The notes under the pieces: generated by a model | What the model was told of the DNA's origin: nothing | The model's database searches: none | Seen by the model: the letters and a program-made list of their open reading frames with translations, nothing else | Made by a program: the position numbers and the translations under genes | Origin: Pseudomonas sp. B28(2017) | GTDB lineage: Bacteria > Pseudomonadota > Gammaproteobacteria > Pseudomonadales > Pseudomonadaceae | Direction of reading: 5' to 3' | Assembly: GCF_002113025.1 (NCBI RefSeq) | Contig: NZ_NEJH01000002.1 | Location: 558,001 to 622,000, forward strand | Length of the DNA: 64,000 nt | Shown here: positions 1 to 8,315 of the stretch, in pieces | How positions within the stretch are numbered: position 1 is the first letter of the stretch | Layout of the letters: each line of letters opens with the position of its first letter

Positions 1-778
1 CCTGGTGCGCGGCGGCACCGACCCGGACGATGTCGAGCAACTGTGGGCACAGTTGGGTGACGACTATTTCCTGCGCCACACCGCCGGCGATGTGGCCTGG
101 CACAGCGACGCGATCCTCCAGCAACCGGCCGACGGCGGGCCACTGGTACTGATCAAGGAAACCACCCAGCGCGAGTTCGAGGGCGGAACACAGATCTTCA
201 TCTACGCCCCCGACCAGCACGACTTCTTCGCCGTGACCGTGGCTGCGATGGACCAGCTCAACCTGAACATTCACGACGCCCGGGTCATCACCTCCAGCAG
301 CCAGTTCACCCTCGACACCTATATCGTGCTCGACACCGACGGCGACTCGATTGGCGATAACCCGGCACGAATCAAGCAAATCCGCGACGGCCTGACCGAA
401 GCCCTGCGCAACCCGGATGACTACCCGACCATCATCCAGCGCCGGGTGCCCCGTCAGCTCAAGCATTTCGCCTTTGCGCCACAAGTGACGATCCACAACG
501 ACGCCCAGCGCCAAGTGACGGTGCTGGAACTCACGGCACCTGACCGCCCGGGCCTGCTGGCGCGGATTGGGACGATTTTCCTGGAGTTCGATCTGTCACT
601 GCAAAATGCCAAGATCGCCACCCTCGGCGAACGCGTGGAAGACGTGTTCTTCATCACCGACGCCAACAATCAGCCGTTGTCCGACCCGCTGCTGTGCAGC
701 CGCTTGCAGGATGCGATCGTCGAACAACTGAGCGTCAACCAGGAACCTGATATCAAACTGTCGCGCATCAGCATCTGA
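1..778 (+). CDS. glnD: Bifunctional uridylyltransferase/uridylyl-removing enzyme GlnD, C-terminal part
   Basis: The 5' end lies outside the window; the reading frame is open from base 2 and about 258 C-terminal residues are present. Two ACT domains are visible: one starting at [20 protein letters not shown] and a second at [19 protein letters not shown], the arrangement that closes GlnD. In the family, GlnD uridylylates and deuridylylates PII (GlnB/GlnK) in response to glutamine, which the ACT domains sense. The catalytic nucleotidyltransferase and HD domains would be upstream and cannot be checked. dapC follows on the same strand after a REPIN. Confidence 0.93.
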   Translation, partial: LVRGGTDPDDVEQLWAQLGDDYFLRHTAGDVAWHSDAILQQPADGGPLVLIKETTQREFEGGTQIFIYAPDQHDFFAVTVAAMDQLNLNIHDARVITSSSQFTLDTYIVLDTDGDSIGDNPARIKQIRDGLTEALRNPDDYPTIIQRRVPRQLKHFAFAPQVTIHNDAQRQVTVLELTAPDRPGLLARIGTIFLEFDLSLQNAKIATLGERVEDVFFITDANNQPLSDPLLCSRLQDAIVEQLSVNQEPDIKLSRISI

Positions 779-801
779 ATCAACAACGGCCCGCCCTAAT
801 A

Positions 802-899
802 TAGGAGCGAGCCTGCTCGCGATGAACTCAAATACGCCGCGTTACCCTGGCAAGAACGCGTTATCGTTGACGACCATCGCGAGCAAGCTCGCTCCTACA
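802..899. repeat. REPIN (inverted pair of REP sequences), spacer subfamily A
   Basis: Two REP palindromes in opposite orientation: TAGGAGCGAGCCTGCTCGCG at the left and CGCGAGCAAGCTCGCTCCTA at the right, about 98 bases in total. The spacer portion CGTTATCGTTGACGACCATC recurs in the REPINs at 13592-13693 (reverse orientation) and, diverged, at 39021-39124. Confidence 0.9.
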
Positions 900-937
900 G
901 GGACCAGCGCCGCTCCAACACCGAACGAGATTTATCG

Positions 938-2137
938 ATGAACAACGCTCTGACCCAGCTCCAGCCCTACCCGTTCGAGAAACTCCGCGCCCTGCTCGGC
1001 AGTGTCACGCCCAATCCGGACAAACGCCCGATTGCCTTGTCCATCGGCGAGCCGAAACACCGCTCGCCGAGCTTTGTCGCCGAAGCCCTGGCCAGCAACC
1101 TGGATCAGATGGCGGTGTACCCGACCACCCTCGGTATTCCGGCCCTGCGTGAAGCTATCGCTGCATGGTGCGAGCGGCGCTTCGATGTCCCTAAAGGCTG
1201 GATCGACCCGGCGCGCAACGTGCTGCCGGTCAACGGCACCCGCGAAGCGCTGTTCGCCTTCACCCAGACCGTGGTCAACCGTGGCGATGACGCTCTGGTG
1301 GTCAGCCCGAACCCGTTCTACCAGATCTACGAAGGCGCGGCGTTCCTCGCCGGCGCCAAGCCGCATTACCTGCCGTGCCTGGACGAAAACGGCTTCAACC
1401 CGGATTTCGACGCCGTGTCGCCGGACATCTGGAAACACTGCCAGATCCTGTTCCTGTGCTCGCCAGGCAACCCGACCGGCGCATTGATTCCGGTGGAAAC
1501 CCTGAAAAAGCTGATCGCACTGGCCGACGAGTACGACTTCGTGATTGCCGCCGATGAGTGCTACAGCGAGCTGTATTTCGACGAACAGACTCCGCCGCCA
1601 GGCCTGCTCAGCGCTTGCGCGGAACTAGGCCGCAAGGATTTCAAGCGTTGCGTGGTGTTCCACAGCCTGTCCAAGCGCTCCAACCTGCCGGGCCTGCGTT
1701 CCGGTTTCGTCGCCGGCGATGCCGATATCCTCAAGGGGTTCCTGCTGTATCGCACCTACCACGGCTGCGCGATGCCGGTTCAGACGCAACTGGCCAGTGT
1801 TGCCGCGTGGAATGACGAAGTGCATGTGCGCGCCAACCGTGCGTTGTACCGCGAGAAGTTCGATGCGGTCCTGGACATCCTCAGCCCGGTGCTGGACGTA
1901 CAGCGTCCGGATGGCAGTTTCTACCTGTGGCCGAATGTGGCAGGTGACGACGCAGCGTTCTGCCGCGACCTGTTCGAACAGGAGCACGTGACCGTGGTGC
2001 CGGGCTCTTACCTGTCACGGGATGTCGATGGCGTCAATCCGGGGGCCGGGCGTGTGCGCATGGCGCTGGTTGCACCGTTGGCGGAGTGTGTTGAAGCCGC
2101 CGAGCGGATTCGCGATTTCATCCAGCGCCGCAAATAA
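938..2137 (+). CDS. dapC: Succinyldiaminopimelate transaminase DapC
   Basis: A 399-residue PLP fold-type I aminotransferase. LSIGEPKH near the N-terminus, PVNGTREALF, CSPGNPTG, ADECYSELYF and HSLSKRSNLPGLRSGF (containing the PLP lysine) are the usual family signatures. The position between glnD and the antiporter, close to dapD and dapE, supports the succinylase branch of lysine/meso-diaminopimelate synthesis: transamination of N-succinyl-2-amino-6-ketopimelate with glutamate. The ATG at 938 follows the REPIN. ArgD-like enzymes can also carry out this reaction; the assignment here rests on synteny plus family. Confidence 0.88.
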   Translation: MNNALTQLQPYPFEKLRALLGSVTPNPDKRPIALSIGEPKHRSPSFVAEALASNLDQMAVYPTTLGIPALREAIAAWCERRFDVPKGWIDPARNVLPVNGTREALFAFTQTVVNRGDDALVVSPNPFYQIYEGAAFLAGAKPHYLPCLDENGFNPDFDAVSPDIWKHCQILFLCSPGNPTGALIPVETLKKLIALADEYDFVIAADECYSELYFDEQTPPPGLLSACAELGRKDFKRCVVFHSLSKRSNLPGLRSGFVAGDADILKGFLLYRTYHGCAMPVQTQLASVAAWNDEVHVRANRALYREKFDAVLDILSPVLDVQRPDGSFYLWPNVAGDDAAFCRDLFEQEHVTVVPGSYLSRDVDGVNPGAGRVRMALVAPLAECVEAAERIRDFIQRRK

Positions 2138-2160
2138 CCCCCTACCGGTGACGGCCAGGT

Positions 2161-3792
2161 TTACTTCACCTGGCCCAGCTTGGCCTCACTCAAGTCCAGC
2201 TCACCCAACACCTCACGCAACACGTCATCACCAACCTGGTGCTGACGACTGAGGCTATACAACTCCAGGCGCTGCGCCCGCAGCGCCTTCAAGCGCAAAC
2301 GCCGCTCCAGCAAGTCCATCTGAAAGGCCAGGGCCTGGGCTTCAGCGGAATCGTTGAACACCTCCAACTGATGTCGGTACTCCGACATGATCCGCGCCTT
2401 GAGTTCTGCAGCCAGCGCGGATTGGGCGGCGTCCTGCGGGTTGACCTCTTCTGCCTCAAGCGCATGAATGGCCGCTTCGGCGGTCTTGCGCCAGGCGTCA
2501 CGCACTTCATTACGCCGCTTGTCGTCCGGGCTGGCTTCGATGCCACGCAACAACAGCGGCAGCGCGATGCAGGCCGCAATCAACGACAGCAGAATCACCC
2601 CGGCAGCAATAAAGATCAGCAAGTCCCGCTCTGGAAATGCGCTGCCCCCCATAAGCATCGGCACCGACATCACACCCGCCAGCGTCACGGCCCCGCGCAC
2701 ACCGCCAACGGTCAGCAACCAACAGGATCGCGCTGTCGGCACCCGGGTAACCTCACCCTTGCCGCGCAGGCGTCGCAGCAACACCGACAGGCGCCAGATG
2801 CTCTGCACCCAGACGAAGCGCAAGGCCAACAGCACCAGGAAAATTGCCAGCACGTCCAGCCCGCGATACAGCAACGTCGGCCATAGCGAGGTTTCGTGAC
2901 TGGCGACGGCCTTGATGATGTCTGGCAACTGCAGGCCCAGCAGCAGGAAAATCAAGCCATTGAAGGCGAACTCCAGCAATGACCAGACGCTGCGATTGAG
3001 CAGGCGGGTGTTGGTCTGGCGCGGCAGCAGATCGAGCCAGCTCTGCATCATCCCCGCCGCCACCGCCGACAGGATGCCCGACACTTCCATCCGCTCGGCC
3101 AGCACGTAGGCCGCAAACGGCAGCAGCAACATGAACACCACGTGCGTCGCCGGATCATCCCAACCGCGCGCGATCATCCACGCTCGCAGGCGGCCGACCA
3201 GCCAGCTCAAGGCCACCCCGACGGCCAGACCACCGACGGCGACCAGCATGAATGTCAGGCTGGCATTGGCCAGCGAGAACACGCCGGTCACCGCTGCCAC
3301 CAGCGCAAACTTGAACGTCACCAGGCCCGAGGCATCGTTCATCAGCGCCTCACCCTGCAAGATGTGCATCAAGGGTGTGGGCAGTCTATTGCGGGAAATG
3401 GCCGACACCGCCACCGCATCTGTCGGCGACAGCACGGCCGCCAGGGCAAACGCCACCGGCAACGGCACACCGGGCAACAGCCAGTGAATGAAATACCCGG
3501 CGCCGACCACGGTGAACAGCACCAACCCCACCGCCAGAGTCAGGATCGGTCCGCGCAGACGCCAGAGTTCGCGCTTGGGCATTCGCCAGCCGTCGGAGAA
3601 CAACAGCGGCGGCAGGAACAGAAACAGGAACAGTTCGGGATCAAGGGCTACATGCAAACCCAGCGTCGGCCATGCAAGCAAGGCCCCAGCGGCGATTTGA
3701 ACCAGCGGCAACGGCAACGGAATCACCCGTCCGATCAGGCGCGAAACGCCGACCAGCATCAACAGGATCAGGACGGTGTAAGCGGTTTGCAT
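2161..3792 (-). CDS. Na+/H+ (cation/proton) antiporter, CPA1/NhaP-like
   Basis: About 543 residues from the ATG at 3792 (protein start MQTAYTVLILLMLVGVSRLI); an upstream in-frame codon at 3822 gives an unlikely charged extension. The first ~420 residues are a dense run of hydrophobic segments. The motif VLSPTDAVAVSAI and later MNDASGLVTFKFAL match the ion-binding ND region of CPA1 sodium/proton exchangers. A soluble, charged, helical tail of roughly 120 residues follows. It converges with dapC, leaving 23 bases between stops. Predicted role: inner-membrane pH/Na+ homeostasis; the ion cannot be read from sequence. Confidence 0.85.
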   Translation of the reverse strand: MQTAYTVLILLMLVGVSRLIGRVIPLPLPLVQIAAGALLAWPTLGLHVALDPELFLFLFLPPLLFSDGWRMPKRELWRLRGPILTLAVGLVLFTVVGAGYFIHWLLPGVPLPVAFALAAVLSPTDAVAVSAISRNRLPTPLMHILQGEALMNDASGLVTFKFALVAAVTGVFSLANASLTFMLVAVGGLAVGVALSWLVGRLRAWMIARGWDDPATHVVFMLLLPFAAYVLAERMEVSGILSAVAAGMMQSWLDLLPRQTNTRLLNRSVWSLLEFAFNGLIFLLLGLQLPDIIKAVASHETSLWPTLLYRGLDVLAIFLVLLALRFVWVQSIWRLSVLLRRLRGKGEVTRVPTARSCWLLTVGGVRGAVTLAGVMSVPMLMGGSAFPERDLLIFIAAGVILLSLIAACIALPLLLRGIEASPDDKRRNEVRDAWRKTAEAAIHALEAEEVNPQDAAQSALAAELKARIMSEYRHQLEVFNDSAEAQALAFQMDLLERRLRLKALRAQRLELYSLSRQHQVGDDVLREVLGELDLSEAKLGQVK

Positions 3793-3960
3793 AAAGCGTG
3801 GTTCCCGGACAATCGACAGCATTGAAGTGCCATATTAGCCGCTTAGACTCTCTGCTGACCCTTGCACCAATGTCGCACGCAGGTCGCTGAAGCAACCGTA
3901 TTCCCTGTGGGATTTGCGCTTCCATGGCATAATCCGTCACCTTTTATTTACGGCATATGC

Positions 3961-3968
3961 AAAGGGGG
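3961..3968 (+). promoter_or_regulatory. Strong ribosome-binding site deciding a TTG start
   Basis: AAAGGGGG ends seven bases before the TTG at 3976. No ATG lies in a suitable position close to the conserved start of the YffB-like protein, so this Shine-Dalgarno sequence is what fixes the start. Confidence 0.65.
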
Positions 3969-3975
3969 CAATTCC

Positions 3976-4338
3976 TTGACCGTTTCAAGCAAAACGTTGC
4001 ACCTTTTCGGCATCAAAGCCTGCGACACCATGAAAAAGGCGCGCACCTGGCTCGATGAACACGCTGCCAGTTATGACTTTCATGATTACAAAGCGGTCGG
4101 TATCGACCGTGAACACCTGACCCAATGGTGCAACGAGCACGGCTGGGAAGTGGTGTTGAACCGTGCAGGCACGACCTTTCGCAAGCTCGACGACGAACGC
4201 AAAGCCGATCTCGACCAGACGAAAGCCATCGAACTGATGCTCGCACAACCCTCGATGATCAAGCGCCCGGTGCTCGATCTCGGTGACCGAACCCTGATTG
4301 GCTTCAAGCCAGATATCTACGCGGCCGCGCTCAAGTAA
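3976..4338 (+). CDS. ArsC/Spx-family thiol reductase, YffB-like
   Basis: About 120 residues from a TTG start at 3976. The core LHLFGIKACDTMKKARTWL carries the single N-terminal cysteine of the ArsC/Spx/YffB fold, followed by YDFHDYK, NRAGTTFRKL, and a C-terminal KRPVLDLGDRTLIGFKP containing the family's conserved cis-Pro/Arg segment. Structural work on YffB proteins suggested a glutathione-dependent thiol reductase; arsenate reduction is a common but unsupported annotation. It lies 32 bases upstream of dapD and is probably co-transcribed with it; a link to lysine synthesis is not established. Length fits YffB (about 115-120). Confidence 0.82.
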   Translation: MTVSSKTLHLFGIKACDTMKKARTWLDEHAASYDFHDYKAVGIDREHLTQWCNEHGWEVVLNRAGTTFRKLDDERKADLDQTKAIELMLAQPSMIKRPVLDLGDRTLIGFKPDIYAAALK

Positions 4339-4370
4339 GCAGCCCGTTTCAATTTGCTAGAGGTATCAAC

Positions 4371-5405
4371 ATGTCTACTACCCTGTTCAGCCTGGCCTTT
4401 GGTGTCGGCACTCAAAACCGTCAAGGCGCATGGCTGGAAGTGTTCTACGCCCAACCGCTGCTCAACCCGTCCGCCGAGCTGGTCGCTGCCATTGCGCCGA
4501 TCCTCGGTTACAGCGAAGGCAACCAGGCCATCACCTTCACCACCGCACAGGCCGCGCAACTGGCTGAAGCCGTGAAAGGCATCGACGCGGTACAAGGCAA
4601 GCTGCTGACCCGCCTGGCCGAAAGCCACAAGCCGCTGGTTGCCACCTTGCTGGCTGAAGACGCCCAGTTGTCGTCCACCCCGGAGGCTTACCTCAAGCTG
4701 CACCTGCTGAGCCATCGCCTGGTCAAGCCACACGGCCTGAACCTGGCCGGGATCTTCCCGTTGCTGCCAAACGTGGCCTGGACCAGCCAGGGCGCGATCG
4801 ACCTGAGCGAGCTGGCCGAGCTGCAACTCGAAGCCCGCCTGCGCGGCGAGCTGCTGGAAGTCTTCTCGGTGGACAAGTTCCCGAAAATGACCGACTACGT
4901 GGTTCCGGCCGGCGTACGTATCGCTGATGCTGCGCGTCTGCGCCTGGGTGCTTACGTGGGCGAAGGCACCACCGTGATGCACGAAGGCTTCATCAACTTC
5001 AACGCCGGCACCGAAGGCCCGGGCATGATCGAAGGCCGCGTATCCGCTGGCGTATTCGTTGGCAAGGGTTCGGACCTGGGCGGCGGCTGCTCGACCATGG
5101 GCACCCTGTCGGGCGGCGGCAATATCGTGATCAAGGTCGGCGAAGGCTGCCTGATCGGCGCCAACGCCGGTATCGGTATCCCGTTGGGCGACCGTAACAC
5201 CGTCGAGTCGGGCCTCTACGTGACCGCTGGCACCAAAGTCGCGTTGCTGGACGAAAACAATCAGTTGGTCAAAGTGGTCAAGGCTCGTGAACTGGCCGGT
5301 CAGCCGGACCTGTTGTTCCGTCGCAATTCGGAGACCGGTGCCGTGGAATGCAAAACCCACAAATCGGCCATCGAACTGAACGAAGCGCTGCACGCGCACA
5401 ACTAA
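4371..5405 (+). CDS. dapD: 2,3,4,5-tetrahydropyridine-2,6-dicarboxylate N-succinyltransferase DapD
   Basis: A 344-residue protein of the long DapD type found in Pseudomonas and actinobacteria. The C-terminal half holds the left-handed beta-helix with hexapeptide-like repeats (RLRLGAYVGEGTTVMHEGF, GRVSAGVFVGKGSDLGGGCS, GCLIGANAGIGIPLGDRN). It transfers succinyl from succinyl-CoA to tetrahydrodipicolinate in the cytoplasmic lysine/meso-DAP pathway. AGAGG precedes the ATG by about six bases. Followed by a REPIN. Confidence 0.95.
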   Translation: MSTTLFSLAFGVGTQNRQGAWLEVFYAQPLLNPSAELVAAIAPILGYSEGNQAITFTTAQAAQLAEAVKGIDAVQGKLLTRLAESHKPLVATLLAEDAQLSSTPEAYLKLHLLSHRLVKPHGLNLAGIFPLLPNVAWTSQGAIDLSELAELQLEARLRGELLEVFSVDKFPKMTDYVVPAGVRIADAARLRLGAYVGEGTTVMHEGFINFNAGTEGPGMIEGRVSAGVFVGKGSDLGGGCSTMGTLSGGGNIVIKVGEGCLIGANAGIGIPLGDRNTVESGLYVTAGTKVALLDENNQLVKVVKARELAGQPDLLFRRNSETGAVECKTHKSAIELNEALHAHN

Positions 5406-5420
5406 GTGCCACAGGCATCT

Positions 5421-5492
5421 GTGGGAGCGAGCTTGCTCGCGATGTTTTTTGGCGACCTTACGGACGCCATCGCGAGCAAGCTCGCTCCCACA
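5421..5492. repeat. REPIN, short-spacer form
   Basis: GTGGGAGCGAGCTTGCTCGCG and its inverted partner CGCGAGCAAGCTCGCTCCCAC flank a spacer of about 26 bases between dapD and csdA. Confidence 0.9.
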
Positions 5493-5533
5493 AGGTCCGG
5501 TGTACATCCGCCCAAGTTCACAGGGCCGAACAC

Positions 5534-6739
5534 ATGATGATTCTCTCTCCCTGGCGCGCCGACTTTCCGGCCATCGCCGCCCTGCAACGGCAAGGCCAGA
5601 CCTATCTGGACAACGCCGCCACCACGCAAAAACCTCAAGCCCTGCTGGATGCCCTGGCGCATTACTACGCCAACGGCGCGGCCAACGTGCATCGGGCGCA
5701 GCACTTGCCCGGCGCTCACGCCACCCAGGCCTTCGAGGACAGCCGCCGCAAAGTCGCGCAATGGCTCAATACGGGCGATTGCGGTCAGATCATCTTTACC
5801 CACGGCGCGACGTCCGCGCTGAATCTCCTGGCATACGGCCTGGAACATCTTTTCAATCCGGGCGACGAGATTGTCATCAGCGCCCTGGAGCATCACGCCA
5901 ACCTGTTGCCGTGGCAGCAACTGGCGCACCGCCGCGACCTGAAACTGGTGATCCTGCCGCTGGATGCCGACGGCGTGATCGACCTTGAAGCCGCAGCCGG
6001 CCTGATCGGCTCGCGCACACGTCTGCTGGCGGTCAGTCAACTGTCCAACGTGATTGGCGCGTGGCAGCCACTGCCGCAATTGCTGGCGCTGGCCAAGGCG
6101 CACAACGCACTGACCGTGATCGACGGCGCCCAGGGCGTGGTCCATGGCCGCCACGACGTGCAAGCGCTGGGCTGCGATTTTTATGTGTTCTCCAGCCACA
6201 AGCTCTACGGCCCCGATGGCCTGGGCGTTCTGTTCGGGCGCAATACAGCGCTGCAACAGCTGCGTCCCTGGCAGTTCGGCGGAGAGATGGTGCTCGATGC
6301 CAATTATCACGACGCACGCTTTCGCCCGGCGCCGCTGGGTTTCGAGGCCGGGACACCGCCGATTGCCAGTGTGATCGGTCTTGGAGCGACCCTGGATTAC
6401 CTCGCCGGGCTCGATCAGGACGCTGTGTCCACCCATGAAGCGGCGCTGCATGCCTGTCTACTCAAGGGCCTTGAGTCGCGCAACGGCATTCGCTTGCTGG
6501 CCAGGCCGCAAGTCGCACTGGCCAGTTTTACCGTCGAGGGTGTGCATAACTCCGATCTCGCGCATTTACTGACCGAACAAGGGATCGCGGTGCGCGCCGG
6601 ACATCACTGTGCCATGCCGTTGCTCAAACGCTTCGAACTGGCCGGGGCGATTCGGGTATCGTTGGCGCTGTACAACGATTCCGAAGATCTGGAGCGATTC
6701 TTTGAAGCCCTGGATCAGGCGCTGGAGTTGCTGCGATGA
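5534..6739 (+). CDS. csdA: Cysteine desulfurase, SufS/CsdA type
   Basis: 401 residues from the ATG at 5534 (MMILSPWRADFPAI); the longer open frame upstream runs through the REPIN and is not coding. Motifs: YLDNAATTQKP, THGATSALN, SALEHHANLLPW, VIDGAQGVVH, SSHKLYGPDGLGVLFG (PLP lysine) and RAGHHCAMPLL with the reactive cysteine. It removes sulfur from cysteine as an enzyme-bound persulfide. The next gene is a SufE-like acceptor overlapping by 4 bases, and a TcdA/CsdL homologue lies just beyond, so this is the Csd sulfur-transfer system rather than the suf operon. Confidence 0.9.
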   Translation: MMILSPWRADFPAIAALQRQGQTYLDNAATTQKPQALLDALAHYYANGAANVHRAQHLPGAHATQAFEDSRRKVAQWLNTGDCGQIIFTHGATSALNLLAYGLEHLFNPGDEIVISALEHHANLLPWQQLAHRRDLKLVILPLDADGVIDLEAAAGLIGSRTRLLAVSQLSNVIGAWQPLPQLLALAKAHNALTVIDGAQGVVHGRHDVQALGCDFYVFSSHKLYGPDGLGVLFGRNTALQQLRPWQFGGEMVLDANYHDARFRPAPLGFEAGTPPIASVIGLGATLDYLAGLDQDAVSTHEAALHACLLKGLESRNGIRLLARPQVALASFTVEGVHNSDLAHLLTEQGIAVRAGHHCAMPLLKRFELAGAIRVSLALYNDSEDLERFFEALDQALELLR

Positions 6740-7140
6740 GCCTGCCTGCCGATGCCGTGACGGCCCTGGACACCTTTCAGAAAGCTGCCGGCTGGGAACA
6801 GCGTGCACGCCTGCTGATGCAATGGGGAGAGCGTTTGCCAGCGTTGAGTGATGAGCAGATGTGTGACGCCAACCGGGTGCACGGCTGTGAAAGCCAGGTG
6901 TGGCTGGTGGGCGAACTGCACGATGGCCATTGGCAGTTCAGCGCTAACAGTGATGCTCGCCTGATTCGCGGGTTGGTGGCGTTGCTGCTGGCACGGGTCA
7001 ACGGGTTGTCGGCAGCTGAGTTGCAGCAGGTGGATCTGGCGGATTGGTTCAATCAGCTGGGGTTGGGGCGGCAGTTGTCTGAATCCCGCAGCAATGGCTT
7101 GAATGCGGTGCTTCAGCGGATGCGGGAGCTGGCTGGTTAA
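6736..7140 (+). CDS. csdE: SufE-family sulfur acceptor CsdE
   Basis: 134 residues, starting inside the ATGA overlap with csdA. RVHGCESQVWL contains the conserved acceptor cysteine of SufE/CsdE; ALLLARVNGLSAAELQQVDLADWF is the usual helical tail. It accepts persulfide sulfur from CsdA and stimulates its activity. Translational coupling by overlap implies matched amounts of the two proteins. Confidence 0.9.
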   Translation: MSLPADAVTALDTFQKAAGWEQRARLLMQWGERLPALSDEQMCDANRVHGCESQVWLVGELHDGHWQFSANSDARLIRGLVALLLARVNGLSAAELQQVDLADWFNQLGLGRQLSESRSNGLNAVLQRMRELAG

Positions 7141-7144
7141 GCGC

Positions 7145-7210
7145 CTTCGCGAGCAGGCTCGCTCCCACAGTAAAACGCATTCCAATGTGGGAGCGAGCCT
7201 GCTCGCGAAG
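7145..7210. repeat. REPIN, short form, between convergent genes
   Basis: CTTCGCGAGCAGGCTCGCTC and GAGCGAGCCTGCTCGCGAAG form an inverted pair immediately after csdE. It sits between convergent csdE and tcdA and could also act as a transcript-end hairpin. Confidence 0.88.
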
Positions 7211-7228
7211 GGGTCATCAGCCGCAATT

Positions 7229-8041
7229 TCAGGCCTCAGGCTTGACCCGATCCGCCGGCCGCCGCACGCCCGCCACGATCTTGTCCACCGCCTTGGTCGC
7301 CGCGACCATGCCGAAGGTCGCCGTCACCATCATCACTGCACCAAACCCGCCCGCGCAGTCGAGCTTCACGCCATCGCCGACAAAGCTCTTCTGCAGGCAA
7401 ATGCTGCCGTCCGGTTTCGGATAGCGCAGTTGCTCGGTGGAAAACACGCACGGCACGCTGTAGTGGCGGGTCACGGTGCGGGAAAAACCATAGTCGCGGC
7501 GTAGCGTGGAGCGCACTTTCGACGCCAGCGGGTCGTTGAACGTGCGATTCAGGTCGCAGACCTGGATCAACGTCGGGTCAATCTGCCCGCCCGCGCCGCC
7601 GGTGGTGATGATCTGGATCTTGCGCCGCTTGCACCAGGCGATCAGCGCAGCCTTGGCGTTGACGCTGTCGATGCAGTCGATCACGCAGTCGATGTTCGGC
7701 GTGATGTACTCGGCCATGGTGTCACGGGTAACGAAGTCAGGCACCGCGTGCACCGTGCAGTCCGGGTTGATCCCGCGCAGACGCTCGGCCATCACCTCGA
7801 CCTTGGGCTTGCCCACCGTGCTGTCCAGCGCATGCAACTGACGGTTGGCGTTGCTGACGCAGACGTCGTCCAGGTCGAACAGCGAAATCTCGCCCACGCC
7901 ACAGCGGGCCATGGCTTCCGCCGCCCAGGAACCGACACCACCGACGCCAACGATCGCCACATGGGCCGTACGCAGGCGTTCAAGGCCTTCGATGCCATAC
8001 AAGCGGGCGATGCCTGCAAACCGCGGATCGTCTGTACTCAT
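7229..8041 (-). CDS. tcdA: tRNA threonylcarbamoyladenosine dehydratase TcdA (CsdL)
   Basis: ThiF/E1-like ATP-dependent enzyme of about 270 residues. The nucleotide-binding loop VAIVGVGGVGSWAAEAMARC, the acidic FDLDDV strand and NANRQLHAL are seen in order, and TTGGAGGQIDP follows. It converts t6A37 in tRNA to cyclic ct6A. ATGs occur at 8047 and 8041; GGGG at about 8050 gives better spacing for 8041. In E. coli the homologue works with CsdA/CsdE, which matches the adjacent csdA-csdE pair, here in convergent orientation. Confidence 0.9.
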   Translation of the reverse strand: MSTDDPRFAGIARLYGIEGLERLRTAHVAIVGVGGVGSWAAEAMARCGVGEISLFDLDDVCVSNANRQLHALDSTVGKPKVEVMAERLRGINPDCTVHAVPDFVTRDTMAEYITPNIDCVIDCIDSVNAKAALIAWCKRRKIQIITTGGAGGQIDPTLIQVCDLNRTFNDPLASKVRSTLRRDYGFSRTVTRHYSVPCVFSTEQLRYPKPDGSICLQKSFVGDGVKLDCAGGFGAVMMVTATFGMVAATKAVDKIVAGVRRPADRVKPEA

Positions 8042-8076
8042 GACCATTACCCCAAAAACCGGCGCGCATTATAAGG

Positions 8077-8133
8077 GGTGTCCTGCCTCACAAACACTGT
8101 TCCTTTTTGACGGTGTCTGCGAGGCAGGACACC
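8077..8133. repeat. 13-bp perfect inverted repeat with 31-base loop
   Basis: GGTGTCCTGCCTC at 8077-8089 is exactly complementary to GAGGCAGGACACC at 8121-8133. The loop adds a weaker AACACTG/CGGTGT pairing. It lies in the divergent region between tcdA and ndvB and does not resemble the REP sequences. Confidence 0.75.
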
Positions 8134-8315
8134 TACGCAGCAACAAGATTTAGGTTTCAAGCTGCAAGTGTAAGAACTTATGTGAAAGTTAACTGCCCAA
8201 CGTCAGGCATTTCCCTGTCCGATGTACGTTCAGTGAACTGCCGGTGTAGGATGCGCGCCCCTTTACGGCCGCCGACCGTCCCCTCGTTCCACAGCCTTTG
8301 GAACCCGAAATAACC

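Noticed and set aside
3142..3825. 227-residue plus-strand frame inside the antiporter gene
   Set aside because: Rich in H/Q/R/G, no domain, and fully antisense to a clear membrane-protein gene.
3862..3975. N-terminal extension of the YffB-like protein to the ATG at 3862
   Set aside because: The extension has no RBS and no family similarity, while the TTG at 3976 has a near-perfect Shine-Dalgarno sequence.
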